A DNA stretch of 64,000 bases from Pseudomonas putida (GCF_028682395.1 NZ_JANHLC010000008.1:124001-188000); one strand, 5' to 3'; counted from the stretch's first letter, positions 1 through 10,203 are shown. The notes: generated from the sequence alone by a model not told the origin. Numbers and translations: made by a program.

Positions 1-3000
1 CGCGTCGATGGCGGTGAGGCCGGCAGCGTCCAGCTTCGTAGTGCCACGGGTATAGGCTTCGGTCCGCTGATCCAGGTCGGTGACGATGACGGTCGCGCCG
101 ACTCCGGCGACACCGCCAGCCGCCACGCCACCGGCAACGATATCGAGGTCATTGTCGGCATCGGCGGCAATCTCGATACCCGCGCCCGAACTGCGCAAGG
201 TCGCGTTCTCGACGCTGCTGCGCACGGTGCCTTCCAGGGTCGTGACGGCCACCGAACCGCTGACCCCCGCCGTGCCACCCACGGCAGCGCCAACGACCAC
301 GGCATTGAGATCATGGGTGCTGCGGGCGTTGACGCCAATGGCCCCGCCAGCAACGAGGCTGGCCCTGCTGACATTGGCCTGGGTGCTGTGATCCAGAATC
401 GTGGTCGTCACCGACGCACCCACCCCGGCACTGCTGCCACCGCCCGCCGCGCCATTGCCGGCGGTCACGCGGGTGTGATGGTAGGCGCAGACCTGCACGG
501 CGCCCTGGCTCTCAAGCGTCCCGCCCGTCACCTCGGCCCGGGTCTCGCCACTCACCTGGTTGACGGTGACCGCGCCAGCGACCCCGACATTGGCGCCCGC
601 GCCGACACTGGCCGCAACGCTGTCCAGCTCATCGGTGCTGCTGGCGACCACGGCGATGCCATTGAGGCTCTGATGCCCCGTACGCTCGCTCAGTTCCAGG
701 CTGGTGTCGCTGCTCAGGGCGCCGTTATCGACCGACTGGGCCGGCCCCTGGCCGCGCGCGGTCAACTTCGTGCCACTGCCGGAAATACGTGCTGTGGTAG
801 TGCCTTCAAGCTGGTTGACCGCGACCGCACCAGACATGCCAACGCTGGACAGGCCAACGCCCAGGGCACCGGCCACGGTCTCGATATCGCTGTCGGAGCG
901 GGCCGTCAGCAGCAGGCTGCCATCGCCGTCGAACTGGGTACCCTTGCCAATCTCGGCCAGGGTGCTGCCACCGACCCTGTTCACCGCGACCGATCCCGCC
1001 GCGCCATTGCTACCGCCCACGCCGAGCCCGGCCGCCAGCGACTGCAACTGCTGGTCGCGCAGGGCGCCGACACGCAGCAGGCCACCGGCCTGCAGGTTAC
1101 CGCCCAGAATACCGGCATAGACACGGCCGAGAATCGTGTTGTAGGAGCCCGCCAAGCCAACCCCGGCGCCACTACCGCCGTAGGCCAGGGCCCCGGTGAG
1201 ACTGCGCACACTGGAGTGATCGCGGGCATCGAGGGTTATTTCGCCAACGCTGACCAGGTTGCTGTCGACCGCGCGCGCGCTGGCCTGGTTGTCGATGGTA
1301 TTGATCGCGACAGACCCAGCGACGGCTGAGGAGCGCGCCGCCACCGCGCCACCGGCCACCAGCGCGCTGATTTCACTGTTCTGCTGGGCTTGCAGCGCCA
1401 TGCGCCGGGCCTCGGCCTGGCTGGCGAGAATCTCGGCGCTGACCCGATCACTGATGGTGTTGTAGCCAAAGCTCGCGCCCACCGCGCCGTCGCCACCAAT
1501 CGCCGCCGAGCCCGATGCCGTCCAGATCGTGCTGGCGTTATTCGCATCCAGGGTCAGTGCGCCGCCCAACTCGATACCCTGGCTGGCACGCAGCGCCGCC
1601 ACGGTGTCGTGGTCCAGCTCATTGATCGCTACAGCGCCATCGAACGCATACTGGTTGGAAAAGCCCATGGCCGCGGCCACGGACACCAGGTCGGCGGCAC
1701 TGGTGGCGGCCAGCGAGAAGTCGCCATGACTGGACAGACCCTGCAGGTTTTCAGCGAGGGCTTCGGTGCTGCCGTCGATATGGTTGATCGACAAGCCCGC
1801 GCCCACCCCGGCCTTGCCGCCATAAGTGACCGCACCGGCCACGGCATGGATGCTCGAACGATCGTCGGCGCTGACCTGCACGCCCCCGGCCGCATCGATA
1901 TCGCCATCGGCCAGACGGGCACGCGTGACGCTATCGATGGCGTTGACGCTGACCGAACCCGCCACCTGATAGCTACTGGCCGATGCGCTGGCGGAGACAC
2001 CCGCGGAGACCGACAAGGCGCTGCCTTCATTGTCCGCACGGACCTTGACCGTATTGGCGGAGACCTTGCCGGTGGCCGCCAGTTCGGCTTCAACGTGCGT
2101 ATCGAGCGTGTTCTGGGAATAGGCGCCGGCCAGGCCAACGCCCTTGCCGGTATTGCGCGACACCGCCGCGCCGCCAGCAATGGCGTGCTGGGCAGTATCG
2201 TCGCGGGCGCTGACGTTGACGCTCGCGGCGTCGATATCGAGATCGTCGGTGATGCGTGCACGCACGGTGTTATCGATCAGGTTGACCGCTGCCGAACCGG
2301 ACACATTAATGCCAAAGGCTCCGCTCCCGGCCCGCGATTGTGCCGCGCCGGACGTGGACGGCGTAGGTGGTGCGGTCAGCGCCACCGACAGCGCGTAGTT
2401 GCCGATCATGCCGTCGCTGCTGGCGTCAACCACCAGGGCACCTTCGGCCGAGGTGTGACCGGCAGTGTGTTGCGTGTCGCGACTGCCCAGCCAGGCCTCG
2501 GTGGTACGCTCGAAATCATGTACACCAGCGGCCGCACCGGCCGCCCGGGAGGAAGACTTCACCACACCGCCTGTCACGGTCAGGCTATCGGTGTCGTCGC
2601 GAGCAGAGATACGCAGATCGCCACTGGCGCCATGGGCGGCGACGACATCGAGGTGCGCACCATCATCGATACCCGCACGGGTGGTGTTCTCCAGCATGGA
2701 CACGGCGACCGAGCCACTCAACGAATTGGTTCCGCCATCGGAGCCGGACACCGCGTAGTTGATCATGTCAACGTCGGTAACCGCCTCGACCTTCAACTGG
2801 TTGGCATACAGATTAACCGCACCCACGCTGGCCTCGGCATGGTTGCTGTAGTTGCCGACAATCACGCCCGCACCCATGCCATTCTTGCCGCCACTGCTGT
2901 TGAACACACCCGGATCGGCGGCGACGTTGACCATCTGCGACTCGACCCGGGCATTGATATCCACGGTCTGCGCCTGGCCGCGATACGCCGCGTCCTGGTT

Positions 3001-6000
3001 AATGTTCACGCCATCGCCGACATCAACCTTGGCATTGAGCCCAACCTTGTTGATATCGACCATGCCACTCAAGGTGCTGCCGTCATCCTTGGCCTTTTCC
3101 CCCGAGACCGCCGCCGAGGAATCGACCCAGGTGCTGAATATCTGGTCGCCGGCGCTGACGGTCTGGATAAAATCATCCAGGTTGTCACTGCCAAAGGACT
3201 TGATCAGGTTCGACAGCCGGCTCTGGTCCAGCCACGGCAGGCTGGCCTTGGCAGACAGATTCAAGGCACGCAAAGCGTCCAGCTCCGCCCCCGGGCGCAC
3301 GGTCAGCACCGCACTGTTGTTCTGCGAACTGATCAGGATGGCTACCGCGGCGCCATTTTTCTTGCCGCTGCTTTCGGTGTCGAAGCTGAAGGGTTTGCTG
3401 GTGGTTTTCTTGTCCGAAATCTCGGTGGACACACTGGAATTGAGCGCATCGGTGACCGTGGCCGTCAGGCTCGCATCATGCCCGGCCTTGACCTGAGCCT
3501 GGCTGCCGAGGTTAAGGCTGGCCTGGTTGTCGTGGTCAACATAGGCGATCGCCCCCGCGACACCCAACTCCTTGAGAAAGCCATCAGTCTCTTTGTTGTC
3601 GCTCTGCTCACCGCCTTTCTCAGTGGTTTTACCGACAAAGGATTTGACCCCGTCGAACATCTTTTTGGTGGCGTCGGTCTTGAACTTGGCGACCCGCGTG
3701 CCAAGGTTGTCGCCCAACAGGACGGCAGCATTGTGCTGGTTGCTCAGGGTGTTGACCGAGGCATTGAGTTTCGCGTCTCGCCCGGCCTGGAGGGTGCCAT
3801 TGAAATCGGTGCTGGCGTTCAGGTCCGAGATCGCCACCAGTACCGCGATCCCGATGGAACCCTCACTGTCCCCCGCCAACGCCGCGACCTTGAAGTTCTT
3901 GTTCTGCTCGGCACTGACACTGGCATCGCGCCCAGCCTTGATCAGTGTGCCGCTACCCACCGCCGTCGTGGCATCGCCCTGGGTGTAGGACACGTTGGCC
4001 GTCAGGGTCGCCGGTAGCTTGGACGATACCTGCATGGCTTTGACACTGCTTTGCACCGTGCTGTCGGACTGGCTCTTGAGCTTGACGTCACCGGTCCGGG
4101 ATTCGATAAGCGCGTTCTGGCCGATATTGAGCTGGGCGTCACTGTGGGTCACCGATACCACGGCGCCAATATGCAACCCGGTGACCGTAGCCTGGGCATT
4201 GGTACTGGCATGGGAGGCGATACTTACCTCGTTATCGCCGACGATAACTACGCGATCACCAATATTTACCTTGGCCTGGGCATCGAGCACCTGGACTCCG
4301 GCCAGCAGGCCGTTGCTGACCAGGGTGTCGATCAGCCCCTCGAACACGCCTTTCTGGCCGCTGGCGGCCTGGCCTTGGGTTAGGGCCCCGGAAGCCAGCA
4401 GGGACTCGCGTTGCTTGGCCATCTGCGCGTCGGTCAACACTTCGGCAATCGGGTTACCGTCCGCGTCATAACTGTTGTAAAGGCCTTGTTCAGAGAGGCT
4501 ATCGGTCAGGGCCGTGGAGGACTCGGCGGTAATCGAAACCTTGCCACCACGTAGCTCGACCCCCTGGCCCAGGGTGATTTCGGTCTTGTTGCTACCAACA
4601 CCAACCTGGATGCCCGGGGTAATCAAGGCACCGTCGGTGGCCTGAGCCTTGAGGCTGATATCACCGGCTTTGTAGGTCGCGCTGTTGGTCTGCGCATACA
4701 ACTTGGCGTTGGCGCCCAGGACGATGCTCGGCGCCTGCAGGCTGATATCCCCCGAATCGCCAAGGGAGACGCCGTCGCGATGCTGCTCCTGGGTGGCGCT
4801 CTGGTAATTGGCGATATTGCGGGTGGAAATCATCACCCCGTCGGCGACCTTGATCGCATTCGAAGCCTGCAGCGTATAGCTGGCACCGCCCAGGCGCTGA
4901 TCGTGAGTAACCTCGATATTTTCCGGATCGATCAACACATGTCCGGCCTTGCCGCCCTGGCCAGCGCTGGCTTGCAGACTCCCGCCCCACGTCACGGCCT
5001 TGTCCGCAGACAGCTCGACCGAACCACCATTACCGCTGGCCCCGGCATTGGCCGCGATCACGCCCCCCTGAGCCAGGGTCGTCTGCTCCTTGGCCTTGAC
5101 CACGACCGAGCCGCCGTCGGAACCCTGGCCCCGGCCGGAAGCCGAGACGCGCGCACCGTCGCCAATGGCGATAGTACGGTCGGCACGAATCTCGATATCG
5201 CCGGCCGCCTTGCCGGCGGCACCGTCGGCAATCACCTGACCGGCAATGGTGACGTCACGCCCGGCGGTGATGTGGATCTGACCGTCGAGCGCCGCGATCT
5301 GCACCCCGCTCTGTAAACCGTCGATATTGACCAGTTGCTCGATCCGCGGCAGAGCCTGCTGGCCACTGACCAACTGCCCGCTCGCCGTGATACCGACATC
5401 CTCGGCACTGAGGGTAATTGCCCCACGGGCGTTGACCTGGCCGCGTACCGAAACCAGGCCCGACGCCGACAACGGCAGATTGCCGGCCTTGAGCTGGGCC
5501 ACCGCAACGTCATCGATCTGGCCATCGGGCCCGAGCAGGCGCTCCAGGGCCGCGCTGGTGGGGGTGGTCACGGTCAGGCTGCCGACGTTGATCACCCCCG
5601 ACTCGCCGACCACCATCCCATGGGGGTTGGCAAAGTAGATATCCCCGCCAATCTGGCCATTCTTGTAGCCATTGAGGATGCCGTTGATCTCCGTACGCTG
5701 GTCGCGAACGATATTGATTAGGGCCTTGGCCGAGTCAGGCACGTGCAGGTTGGCAATATCACCAGCGTCGACATTGAAGCGCGAAAACGAGTTAAAGCCG
5801 TTGCCGTTCTTGATTGTCGCGGTAAAGACATCCGTGACGTTGCCGTTGTGCACCAACGACGTGTCGGTCCGGCCATCGATGACAATGCTCTGGGCATATA
5901 GCCCCGGACTGGCGAGCAGTGCGCCGACGGTCAGTAATCCGGCACCGCTGGCCGATTTGCTGGACTTGGTCTTGCCCTGGCGATTGGTGTTTTCACCAAC

Positions 6001-6054
6001 GACTTGCCAGACACCTTTGGCGTGGTTCCAGATGGTGCGATAGACGTGGTTCAT
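1..6054 (-). CDS. LktA-family filamentous adhesin, N-terminal 2018 codons (3' end outside window)
   Basis: The minus-strand frame from the ATG at 6054 stays open to base 1, so the C-terminus is missing. Residues 1-21 (MNHVYRTIWNHAKGV...) are a classic extended signal peptide region. A hydrophobic stretch (GLLTVGALLASPGLYA) follows, and then a haemagglutination-type domain with the motifs RDQRTEINGILNGYKNG and GGDIYFANPHGMVVGESG. These motifs are typical of leukotoxin LktA-family adhesins exported by two-partner secretion. The rest is a long array of degenerate repeats of about 55-60 residues, in the style G.AG.V.VN.....T.A.V, rich in Gly, Ala, Val and Asp, consistent with a beta-helix. Expected role: surface or secreted adhesion. 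The toxin name reflects the family only. No TpsB transporter is seen upstream. A TATACT box (6157-6162) may serve as its promoter. Confidence 0.88.
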   Translation of the reverse strand, partial: MNHVYRTIWNHAKGVWQVVGENTNRQGKTKSSKSASGAGLLTVGALLASPGLYAQSIVIDGRTDTSLVHNGNVTDVFTATIKNGNGFNSFSRFNVDAGDIANLHVPDSAKALINIVRDQRTEINGILNGYKNGQIGGDIYFANPHGMVVGESGVINVGSLTVTTPTSAALERLLGPDGQIDDVAVAQLKAGNLPLSASGLVSVRGQVNARGAITLSAEDVGITASGQLVSGQQALPRIEQLVNIDGLQSGVQIAALDGQIHITAGRDVTIAGQVIADGAAGKAAGDIEIRADRTIAIGDGARVSASGRGQGSDGGSVVVKAKEQTTLAQGGVIAANAGASGNGGSVELSADKAVTWGGSLQASAGQGGKAGHVLIDPENIEVTHDQRLGGASYTLQASNAIKVADGVMISTRNIANYQSATQEQHRDGVSLGDSGDISLQAPSIVLGANAKLYAQTNSATYKAGDISLKAQATDGALITPGIQVGVGSNKTEITLGQGVELRGGKVSITAESSTALTDSLSEQGLYNSYDADGNPIAEVLTDAQMAKQRESLLASGALTQGQAASGQKGVFEGLIDTLVSNGLLAGVQVLDAQAKVNIGDRVVIVGDNEVSIASHASTNAQATVTGLHIGAVVSVTHSDAQLNIGQNALIESRTGDVKLKSQSDSTVQSSVKAMQVSSKLPATLTANVSYTQGDATTAVGSGTLIKAGRDASVSAEQNKNFKVAALAGDSEGSIGIAVLVAISDLNASTDFNGTLQAGRDAKLNASVNTLSNQHNAAVLLGDNLGTRVAKFKTDATKKMFDGVKSFVGKTTEKGGEQSDNKETDGFLKELGVAGAIAYVDHDNQASLNLGSQAQVKAGHDASLTATVTDALNSSVSTEISDKKTTSKPFSFDTESSGKKNGAAVAILISSQNNSAVLTVRPGAELDALRALNLSAKASLPWLDQSRLSNLIKSFGSDNLDDFIQTVSAGDQIFSTWVDSSAAVSGEKAKDDGSTLSGMVDINKVGLNAKVDVGDGVNINQDAAYRGQAQTVDINARVESQMVNVAADPGVFNSSGGKNGMGAGVIVGNYSNHAEASVGAVNLYANQLKVEAVTDVDMINYAVSGSDGGTNSLSGSVAVSMLENTTRAGIDDGAHLDVVAAHGASGDLRISARDDTDSLTVTGGVVKSSSRAAGAAAGVHDFERTTEAWLGSRDTQHTAGHTSAEGALVVDASSDGMIGNYALSVALTAPPTPSTSGAAQSRAGSGAFGINVSGSAAVNLIDNTVRARITDDLDIDAASVNVSARDDTAQHAIAGGAAVSRNTGKGVGLAGAYSQNTLDTHVEAELAATGKVSANTVKVRADNEGSALSVSAGVSASASASSYQVAGSVSVNAIDSVTRARLADGDIDAAGGVQVSADDRSSIHAVAGAVTYGGKAGVGAGLSINHIDGSTEALAENLQGLSSHGDFSLAATSAADLVSVAAAMGFSNQYAFDGAVAINELDHDTVAALRASQGIELGGALTLDANNASTIWTASGSAAIGGDGAVGASFGYNTISDRVSAEILASQAEARRMALQAQQNSEISALVAGGAVAARSSAVAGSVAINTIDNQASARAVDSNLVSVGEITLDARDHSSVRSLTGALAYGGSGAGVGLAGSYNTILGRVYAGILGGNLQAGGLLRVGALRDQQLQSLAAGLGVGGSNGAAGSVAVNRVGGSTLAEIGKGTQFDGDGSLLLTARSDSDIETVAGALGVGLSSVGMSGAVAVNQLEGTTTARISGSGTKLTARGQGPAQSVDNGALSSDTSLELSERTGHQSLNGIAVVASSTDELDSVAASVGAGANVGVAGAVTVNQVSGETRAEVTGGTLESQGAVQVCAYHHTRVTAGNGAAGGGSSAGVGASVTTTILDHSTQANVSRASLVAGGAIGVNARSTHDLNAVVVGAAVGGTAGVSGSVAVTTLEGTVRSSVENATLRSSGAGIEIAADADNDLDIVAGGVAAGGVAGVGATVIVTDLDQRTEAYTRGTTKLDAAGLTAIDA

Positions 6055-6156
6055 GCGCGCGATCCTTGATGCGTAAGGTCACCACGCGTATCGCCACGGC
6101 AAAGCTCTACCTGGGCGGCGCGTATAAGGTGCCGACGGTGGGAATGGATAGCGGCG

Positions 6157-6162
6157 AGTATA
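6157..6162 (-). promoter_or_regulatory. Candidate -10 box of the adhesin gene
   Basis: The minus strand reads TATACT about 100 bases before the adhesin ATG. No convincing -35 hexamer is visible, so this is a weak assignment. A second TTATAC-like box lies at about 6121-6127. The 173-base gap also holds a small hairpin at 6192-6212 (ATGCTG / CAGCAT) just after the upstream dehydrogenase gene, without a T-run. Confidence 0.3.
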
Positions 6163-6227
6163 AAAGTGCGAATTGGGGTTAAAACTGAGCAATGCTGACA
6201 ATTAGCCAGCATCGCGGGAGAAAGGGA

Positions 6228-7247
6228 TCAGCGGTACAACAAGCGCTCAGCCAGTTCATCGGCGACCCGCGCCGGGGAGCGCTTTTCCGCTTGGGCATGG
6301 GCGAACACTTCGGTCAGGCGCGTGCCGATACGCGACAGGTGCGCGGTGATCGTCCCCAGGGTTTCACCACGATGTTGCAGGGCCACGTAGATCAGTCCGC
6401 CGGCGTTGATCACGTAGTCGGGTGCATAGAGGATGCCGCGTTTCTCCAATTGGTCGGCGACCTGCAGGTTGCTCAACTGGTTATTGGCCGAACCGGCCAC
6501 TGCCGCGCAACGCAACTGCGCCACGCTGTAGCTGTTGAGGACACCGCCCAGGCCGCAGGGGGCGAGGATATCGCACGGCGTACTGAGCAAAGCCTCGTTG
6601 GCAATCGGGTGCGCGCCCAACTGTTCCATCGCCAGTTGCACCTTGCCGGGGTCGTTATCGCTGACCAGCAATTCGGCACCGGCCGCATGCAACTGCTCGG
6701 CCAGCGCAAAGCCGACATTGCCCAAGCCCTGGACCGCCACTCGCAGGCCTTCCAGGTTGTCACTGCCCAAACGCGCCATAGCCGTGGTGCGAATACCGGA
6801 AAACACGCCCATGGCGGTGTGTGGCGACGGATCGCCGCCGGCCGTGGTGCTGGTGACATGCTGGGTGTACTGGGCGATGCAGTCCATATCGGCGGTCGAG
6901 GTCCCGCTTTCAATGGCGGTGATATAGCGGCCATCGAGTTGCTCCACGCAGCGCCCAAATGCCTCGAACAGCGCCGCGCGGCTTTCCACATGGGCCGGCC
7001 GGATAATCACCGCCTTGCCGCCACCCAAGGCCAGGCCCGCCAAGGCCGCCTTGTAGCTCATGCCCTGGGCCAGGCGAATGGCATCGGCCACAGCACTTTC
7101 GTCGTTCGGGTAGGCGAGATAGCGGCAACCGCCCAGCGCCGGGCCGAGACGGCTGTTATGTATGGCAATGACGGCCTTCAAGCCGCTGACCGGATCGACA
7201 CTCAGGTGCAGCGATTCCAGGCGAGCACTTTGCATGAGAGCAAACAT
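6228..7247 (-). CDS. Glu/Leu/Phe/Val dehydrogenase family protein (leucine dehydrogenase-like)
   Basis: A 339-residue NAD-dependent amino-acid dehydrogenase that oxidatively deaminates an amino acid, probably a branched-chain one, to the 2-oxoacid. Visible features: the N-terminal substrate domain with MSYK (K67) and the catalytic-lysine motif GGGKAVI (K78); the Rossmann motif QGLGNVG near residues 173-179; and APCGLGGVLN further on. Length and motifs fit the leucine/phenylalanine dehydrogenase branch rather than hexameric glutamate dehydrogenase, which is about 450 residues. The frame is open further upstream, but the ATG at 7247 has GAGGG at good spacing and gives the family-like start MFALMQ. 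It is a single gene. Substrate specificity cannot be fixed from sequence alone. Confidence 0.85.
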   Translation of the reverse strand: MFALMQSARLESLHLSVDPVSGLKAVIAIHNSRLGPALGGCRYLAYPNDESAVADAIRLAQGMSYKAALAGLALGGGKAVIIRPAHVESRAALFEAFGRCVEQLDGRYITAIESGTSTADMDCIAQYTQHVTSTTAGGDPSPHTAMGVFSGIRTTAMARLGSDNLEGLRVAVQGLGNVGFALAEQLHAAGAELLVSDNDPGKVQLAMEQLGAHPIANEALLSTPCDILAPCGLGGVLNSYSVAQLRCAAVAGSANNQLSNLQVADQLEKRGILYAPDYVINAGGLIYVALQHRGETLGTITAHLSRIGTRLTEVFAHAQAEKRSPARVADELAERLLYR

Positions 7248-7420
7248 CGTAGAGCCCTCTCGAACCACTTCTTGTAGCGAGCAGTATAGGCGTCGTAGGA
7301 GAGATCGCAGAAACGCTAGGGAATAAGCCACCCGCCATACCATGTGTTGCGACATAACCTTTCATGCACTGGACGAACAGCGGCCACGGGGCTAAAACGA
7401 AGCATCTGCCGGAGATACCC

Positions 7421-8224
7421 ATGGACCCCCGCCAAGCCTTTCTTGCCTGCCTGGAGCGCGCTCCACTCAAGGTCTTCGAAGCCGCACTGTGGATTGCCGC
7501 CGAACATGATGGCGCGCTCGATCCCCAGGCCGTCCTGCGCAGCGTCGAGGATCTGCAGCAGCAGGTCGGGCAAAGCCTGCCGATCCTGCCCCGCCACGAA
7601 CTCGCCCAACCACTGTTGCGCCGCCTCAATGACCTGGGCTTCCAGCAGGATGAGCACCTGCCCCTGCGCCCCCAGGCAGCGCTGCTCGACAAGGTGCTGC
7701 AACACCGCCGCGGACAACCACTGGTGCTGGCCTTGATTGCCTTGGAGCTGGCACAGCGTCTTGCAATCCCCCTGACAGGCGTCAACTTCCCCGGACATTT
7801 CCTGCTGCGCGTCCCTGGTGCCGACCACCTGCTCGATCCTTGCGGCGGGCGTCGCCTGTACCCCAAGGACTGCCGCGAACTGCTCAACCGTCAGTACGGT
7901 GCACAAATGGAACTGCGCGCCGAACACCTGCGCGAAGCCGAACCGCTGGAGATGCTCCAGCGCCTGTCACGCAACCTGCGCCAACTGCACCTGAGCCATG
8001 ACGAACCGCTGGCCGCCCTGAAGGACGCCGAGCGCGTGCTGCAATTCGGCCAGGCCAGCAGCAGCGACTACCTGGCCCGCGCCAGCCTGTTCCAGCGGCT
8101 CGACTGCCCACGCGGGGAACGCTTCGATGTGGAGCGGGCGCTACTGCTCAGCGAGGATCCGATCCAGCGCCTGCGCCTGACCGAACGCCTGGGGCAGTTG
8201 CCGCCCAACAGCGCCGTACATTGA
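7421..8224 (+). CDS. SirB1 family protein (transglutaminase-like fold)
   Basis: A 267-residue protein matching the SirB1 family: an N-terminal helical part, then a transglutaminase-like core (RRGQPLVLALIALELAQRL, GVNFPGHFLLRV, LLDPCGGR) and a C-terminal TPR-like tail (LAALKDAERVLQFG). The family is widespread but functionally ill-defined. The core keeps the His of the PGHFL motif and an Asp-Pro pair. The ATG at 7421 follows GGAG at 6 bases. An upstream in-frame ATG at 7364 has no ribosome site. The gene is divergent from the dehydrogenase and convergent with maiA. Confidence 0.82.
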   Translation: MDPRQAFLACLERAPLKVFEAALWIAAEHDGALDPQAVLRSVEDLQQQVGQSLPILPRHELAQPLLRRLNDLGFQQDEHLPLRPQAALLDKVLQHRRGQPLVLALIALELAQRLAIPLTGVNFPGHFLLRVPGADHLLDPCGGRRLYPKDCRELLNRQYGAQMELRAEHLREAEPLEMLQRLSRNLRQLHLSHDEPLAALKDAERVLQFGQASSSDYLARASLFQRLDCPRGERFDVERALLLSEDPIQRLRLTERLGQLPPNSAVH

Positions 8225-8245
8225 GCCCCCCTGGTCGATGCGTCG

Positions 8246-8884
8246 TCAGGCGGGGGTATCCGGCTGGTTCACCGGATGGGCTAGCTGAAAAGCCGGATGC
8301 TGCTCGGCCAGCGCCATGACCCGACGGATACGCGGCAGGGCCTGCAACGACACATTGAAGCGCTGCGCCGCATAGCATTGGGGGGCCAGATAGACATCCG
8401 CCAAACCGGGCTGTGGGCCGAAGCAGTAGCCCTGCTCGCCAATCAGTTGTTCTACCGCGCTCAGCCCCTGGCCAATCCAGTGGGCAATCCACTGCTGCAC
8501 CTGAACTTCGTCATGACCCCATTGGCGCAGCAGATTGAGCACGCTGACATTGTGCAGCGGATGGATGTCACTGCCGATCAAGGCCCCGACGGCCCGCTCA
8601 TGGGCGCGGGTCGTCACGTCCGCCGAAAGCAGGGCCGGCTGTGGATAACGTTCTTCCAGATACTCGATGATCGCCGACGATTGCGTCAGCAGCGCGCCCT
8701 CGTCCGTGCGCAGCGCCGGCACCCGGCCCTGGGGGTTGAGCGCCAGATAGGCCGGCTGGCGCTGCTCGCCCCCCTGGGGAGCGACCAGGTTGACCGCCAT
8801 GGCCTGGTAATCCAGGCCCTTGAGCGCCAGCGCCAGGCGTACCCGGTAGGACGAGGTCGAACGGTAATAGGTATAGAGCTGCAT
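8246..8884 (-). CDS. maiA: Maleylacetoacetate isomerase
   Basis: Glutathione-dependent zeta-class GST-like enzyme (212 residues) that converts 4-maleylacetoacetate to fumarylacetoacetate in tyrosine/homogentisate degradation. The N-terminal thioredoxin fold carries the SSxxxR signature (STSSYRVR, residues 9-16) and the later QSSAIIEYLEE glutathione-binding segment. The C-terminal helical domain has ADVYLAPQ. It is the last gene of hmgA-fahA-maiA, 11 bases after fahA. The start at 8884 gives the family beginning MQLYTYYRS; the longer frame to 8926 would overlap fahA. Confidence 0.95.
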   Translation of the reverse strand: MQLYTYYRSTSSYRVRLALALKGLDYQAMAVNLVAPQGGEQRQPAYLALNPQGRVPALRTDEGALLTQSSAIIEYLEERYPQPALLSADVTTRAHERAVGALIGSDIHPLHNVSVLNLLRQWGHDEVQVQQWIAHWIGQGLSAVEQLIGEQGYCFGPQPGLADVYLAPQCYAAQRFNVSLQALPRIRRVMALAEQHPAFQLAHPVNQPDTPA

Positions 8885-8895
8885 ACACCGCTCCC

Positions 8896-10200
8896 TCAAT
8901 GTGCCGCGAGCACTTTGCCGCGGCATTCACCAAAGCCGATGGACACCTGCCCGTCGCCCCGGCAACGGGCCCGCAGGATGATTTCGTCGCCGTCCTCAAG
9001 GAATTTACGCACTTCGCCCGAAGCCAGTTCGATCGCCTGCTTACCGCCGCCGGTGATTTCCAACAGGCTGCCCAACTGCCCCGGCTGAGGCCCGGACAAG
9101 GTGCCCGAACCGAACAGATCACCGGGCTGCAACTGGCAACCATTGACGCTGTGGTGCGCGACCATCTGGGCCACGCTCCAATACATGTTCAGGGTATTGC
9201 TCAGCGTCAGGCGCTGGGCCGGCAGGTTCTGCGCCCGCATCGCCTCGGTCAGCAGCAGCACTTCCAGCTCGATATCAAAGGCCCCGGCGGCCTGGTCCCG
9301 CGGATCGAACAGGTACGGCAGTGGCTGTGGATCACCACTGGCCCGTGGCGGCTGGGCACGGCGAAACGGCTCCAGCGCCTCGGCCGTCACCACCCAGGGC
9401 GACACGCTGGTCAGAAAACTCTTGGACAGAAACGGCCCCAGCGGCTGGTATTCCCAGGCCTGGATATCGCGGGCCGACCAGTCATTGAGCAGGCAGAAAC
9501 CGGCGATATGCTCTGGCGCATCGCCAATCGCAATGGATTCTCCCAGGGCATTGCCCGGACCGATCCAGATCCCCAGCTCCAATTCGAAATCCAGCCGCGC
9601 GCAGGGCCCGAAGCTTGGCTCGCTCTGCCCGGCCGGCAGGGTTTGGCCCCTGGGCCGGCGCACATCGGTGCCCGACGCGCGCACGGTAGAGGCACGGCCG
9701 TGATAACCGATGGGCACGTATTTGTAGTTGGGCAGCAGCGGGTTATCCGGACGGAACAGTTTGCCGACATTCAGCGCATGCTCGATCCCGACATAGAAGT
9801 CGGTGTAATCACTGATCCGGGCCGGCAGATGCAGAGTGCAATCGGCCGCCAGCGGCAGCAGTCTGGCGCCCTGGGCCTGGATCTTGCCATGCAGGGTACT
9901 GCCTTCACTCAACAGTTCCAGCAGGCGCTGACGCAGGGCAACCCGGGCCGGGCGACCGAGGGCAAAAAAACCATTGAGGCTACCGCCACGGCACGCTTCA
10001 ACCGCTGCGCGCGCCGGCCCCTCGAACAGGCCAGCCGCCAGCGCGGCTTCCAGGTCGAAAATATGTTCACCGATGGCCACACCGCTGCGCAGGCCGCCAT
10101 CGGCGCGGCTGAATACCCCCAGCGGCAGGTTCTGCAACGGGAAGTCCGGGTGATCGTTGGCCGAGGCAATCCAGCTACGGGCAAGGGTGGGCTGGTTCAT
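8896..10200 (-). CDS. fahA: Fumarylacetoacetase
   Basis: A 434-residue fumarylacetoacetate hydrolase catalysing the last step of tyrosine degradation, giving fumarate and acetoacetate. It shows the small N-terminal SH3-like domain and then the FAH fold with the metal-site region: DFYVGIEHALNVG, YHGRASTVRASG, FELELGIWIG, and NDWSARDIQAWEYQPLGPF. Length is normal. It starts 3 bases after the hmgA stop, so the two are translationally close and surely co-transcribed. Confidence 0.96.
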   Translation of the reverse strand: MNQPTLARSWIASANDHPDFPLQNLPLGVFSRADGGLRSGVAIGEHIFDLEAALAAGLFEGPARAAVEACRGGSLNGFFALGRPARVALRQRLLELLSEGSTLHGKIQAQGARLLPLAADCTLHLPARISDYTDFYVGIEHALNVGKLFRPDNPLLPNYKYVPIGYHGRASTVRASGTDVRRPRGQTLPAGQSEPSFGPCARLDFELELGIWIGPGNALGESIAIGDAPEHIAGFCLLNDWSARDIQAWEYQPLGPFLSKSFLTSVSPWVVTAEALEPFRRAQPPRASGDPQPLPYLFDPRDQAAGAFDIELEVLLLTEAMRAQNLPAQRLTLSNTLNMYWSVAQMVAHHSVNGCQLQPGDLFGSGTLSGPQPGQLGSLLEITGGGKQAIELASGEVRKFLEDGDEIILRARCRGDGQVSIGFGECRGKVLAAH

Positions 10201-10203
10201 CGG

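Noticed and set aside
1390..4017. An 875-codon open frame on the plus strand
   Set aside because: It lies wholly antisense to the adhesin, whose own frame has family motifs. The plus-strand translation is low complexity and typical of high-GC mirror frames.
1..6054. Repeats in the adhesin as a CRISPR or DNA satellite
   Set aside because: The periodicity is at the protein level, degenerate in DNA, and without constant repeats or spacers.
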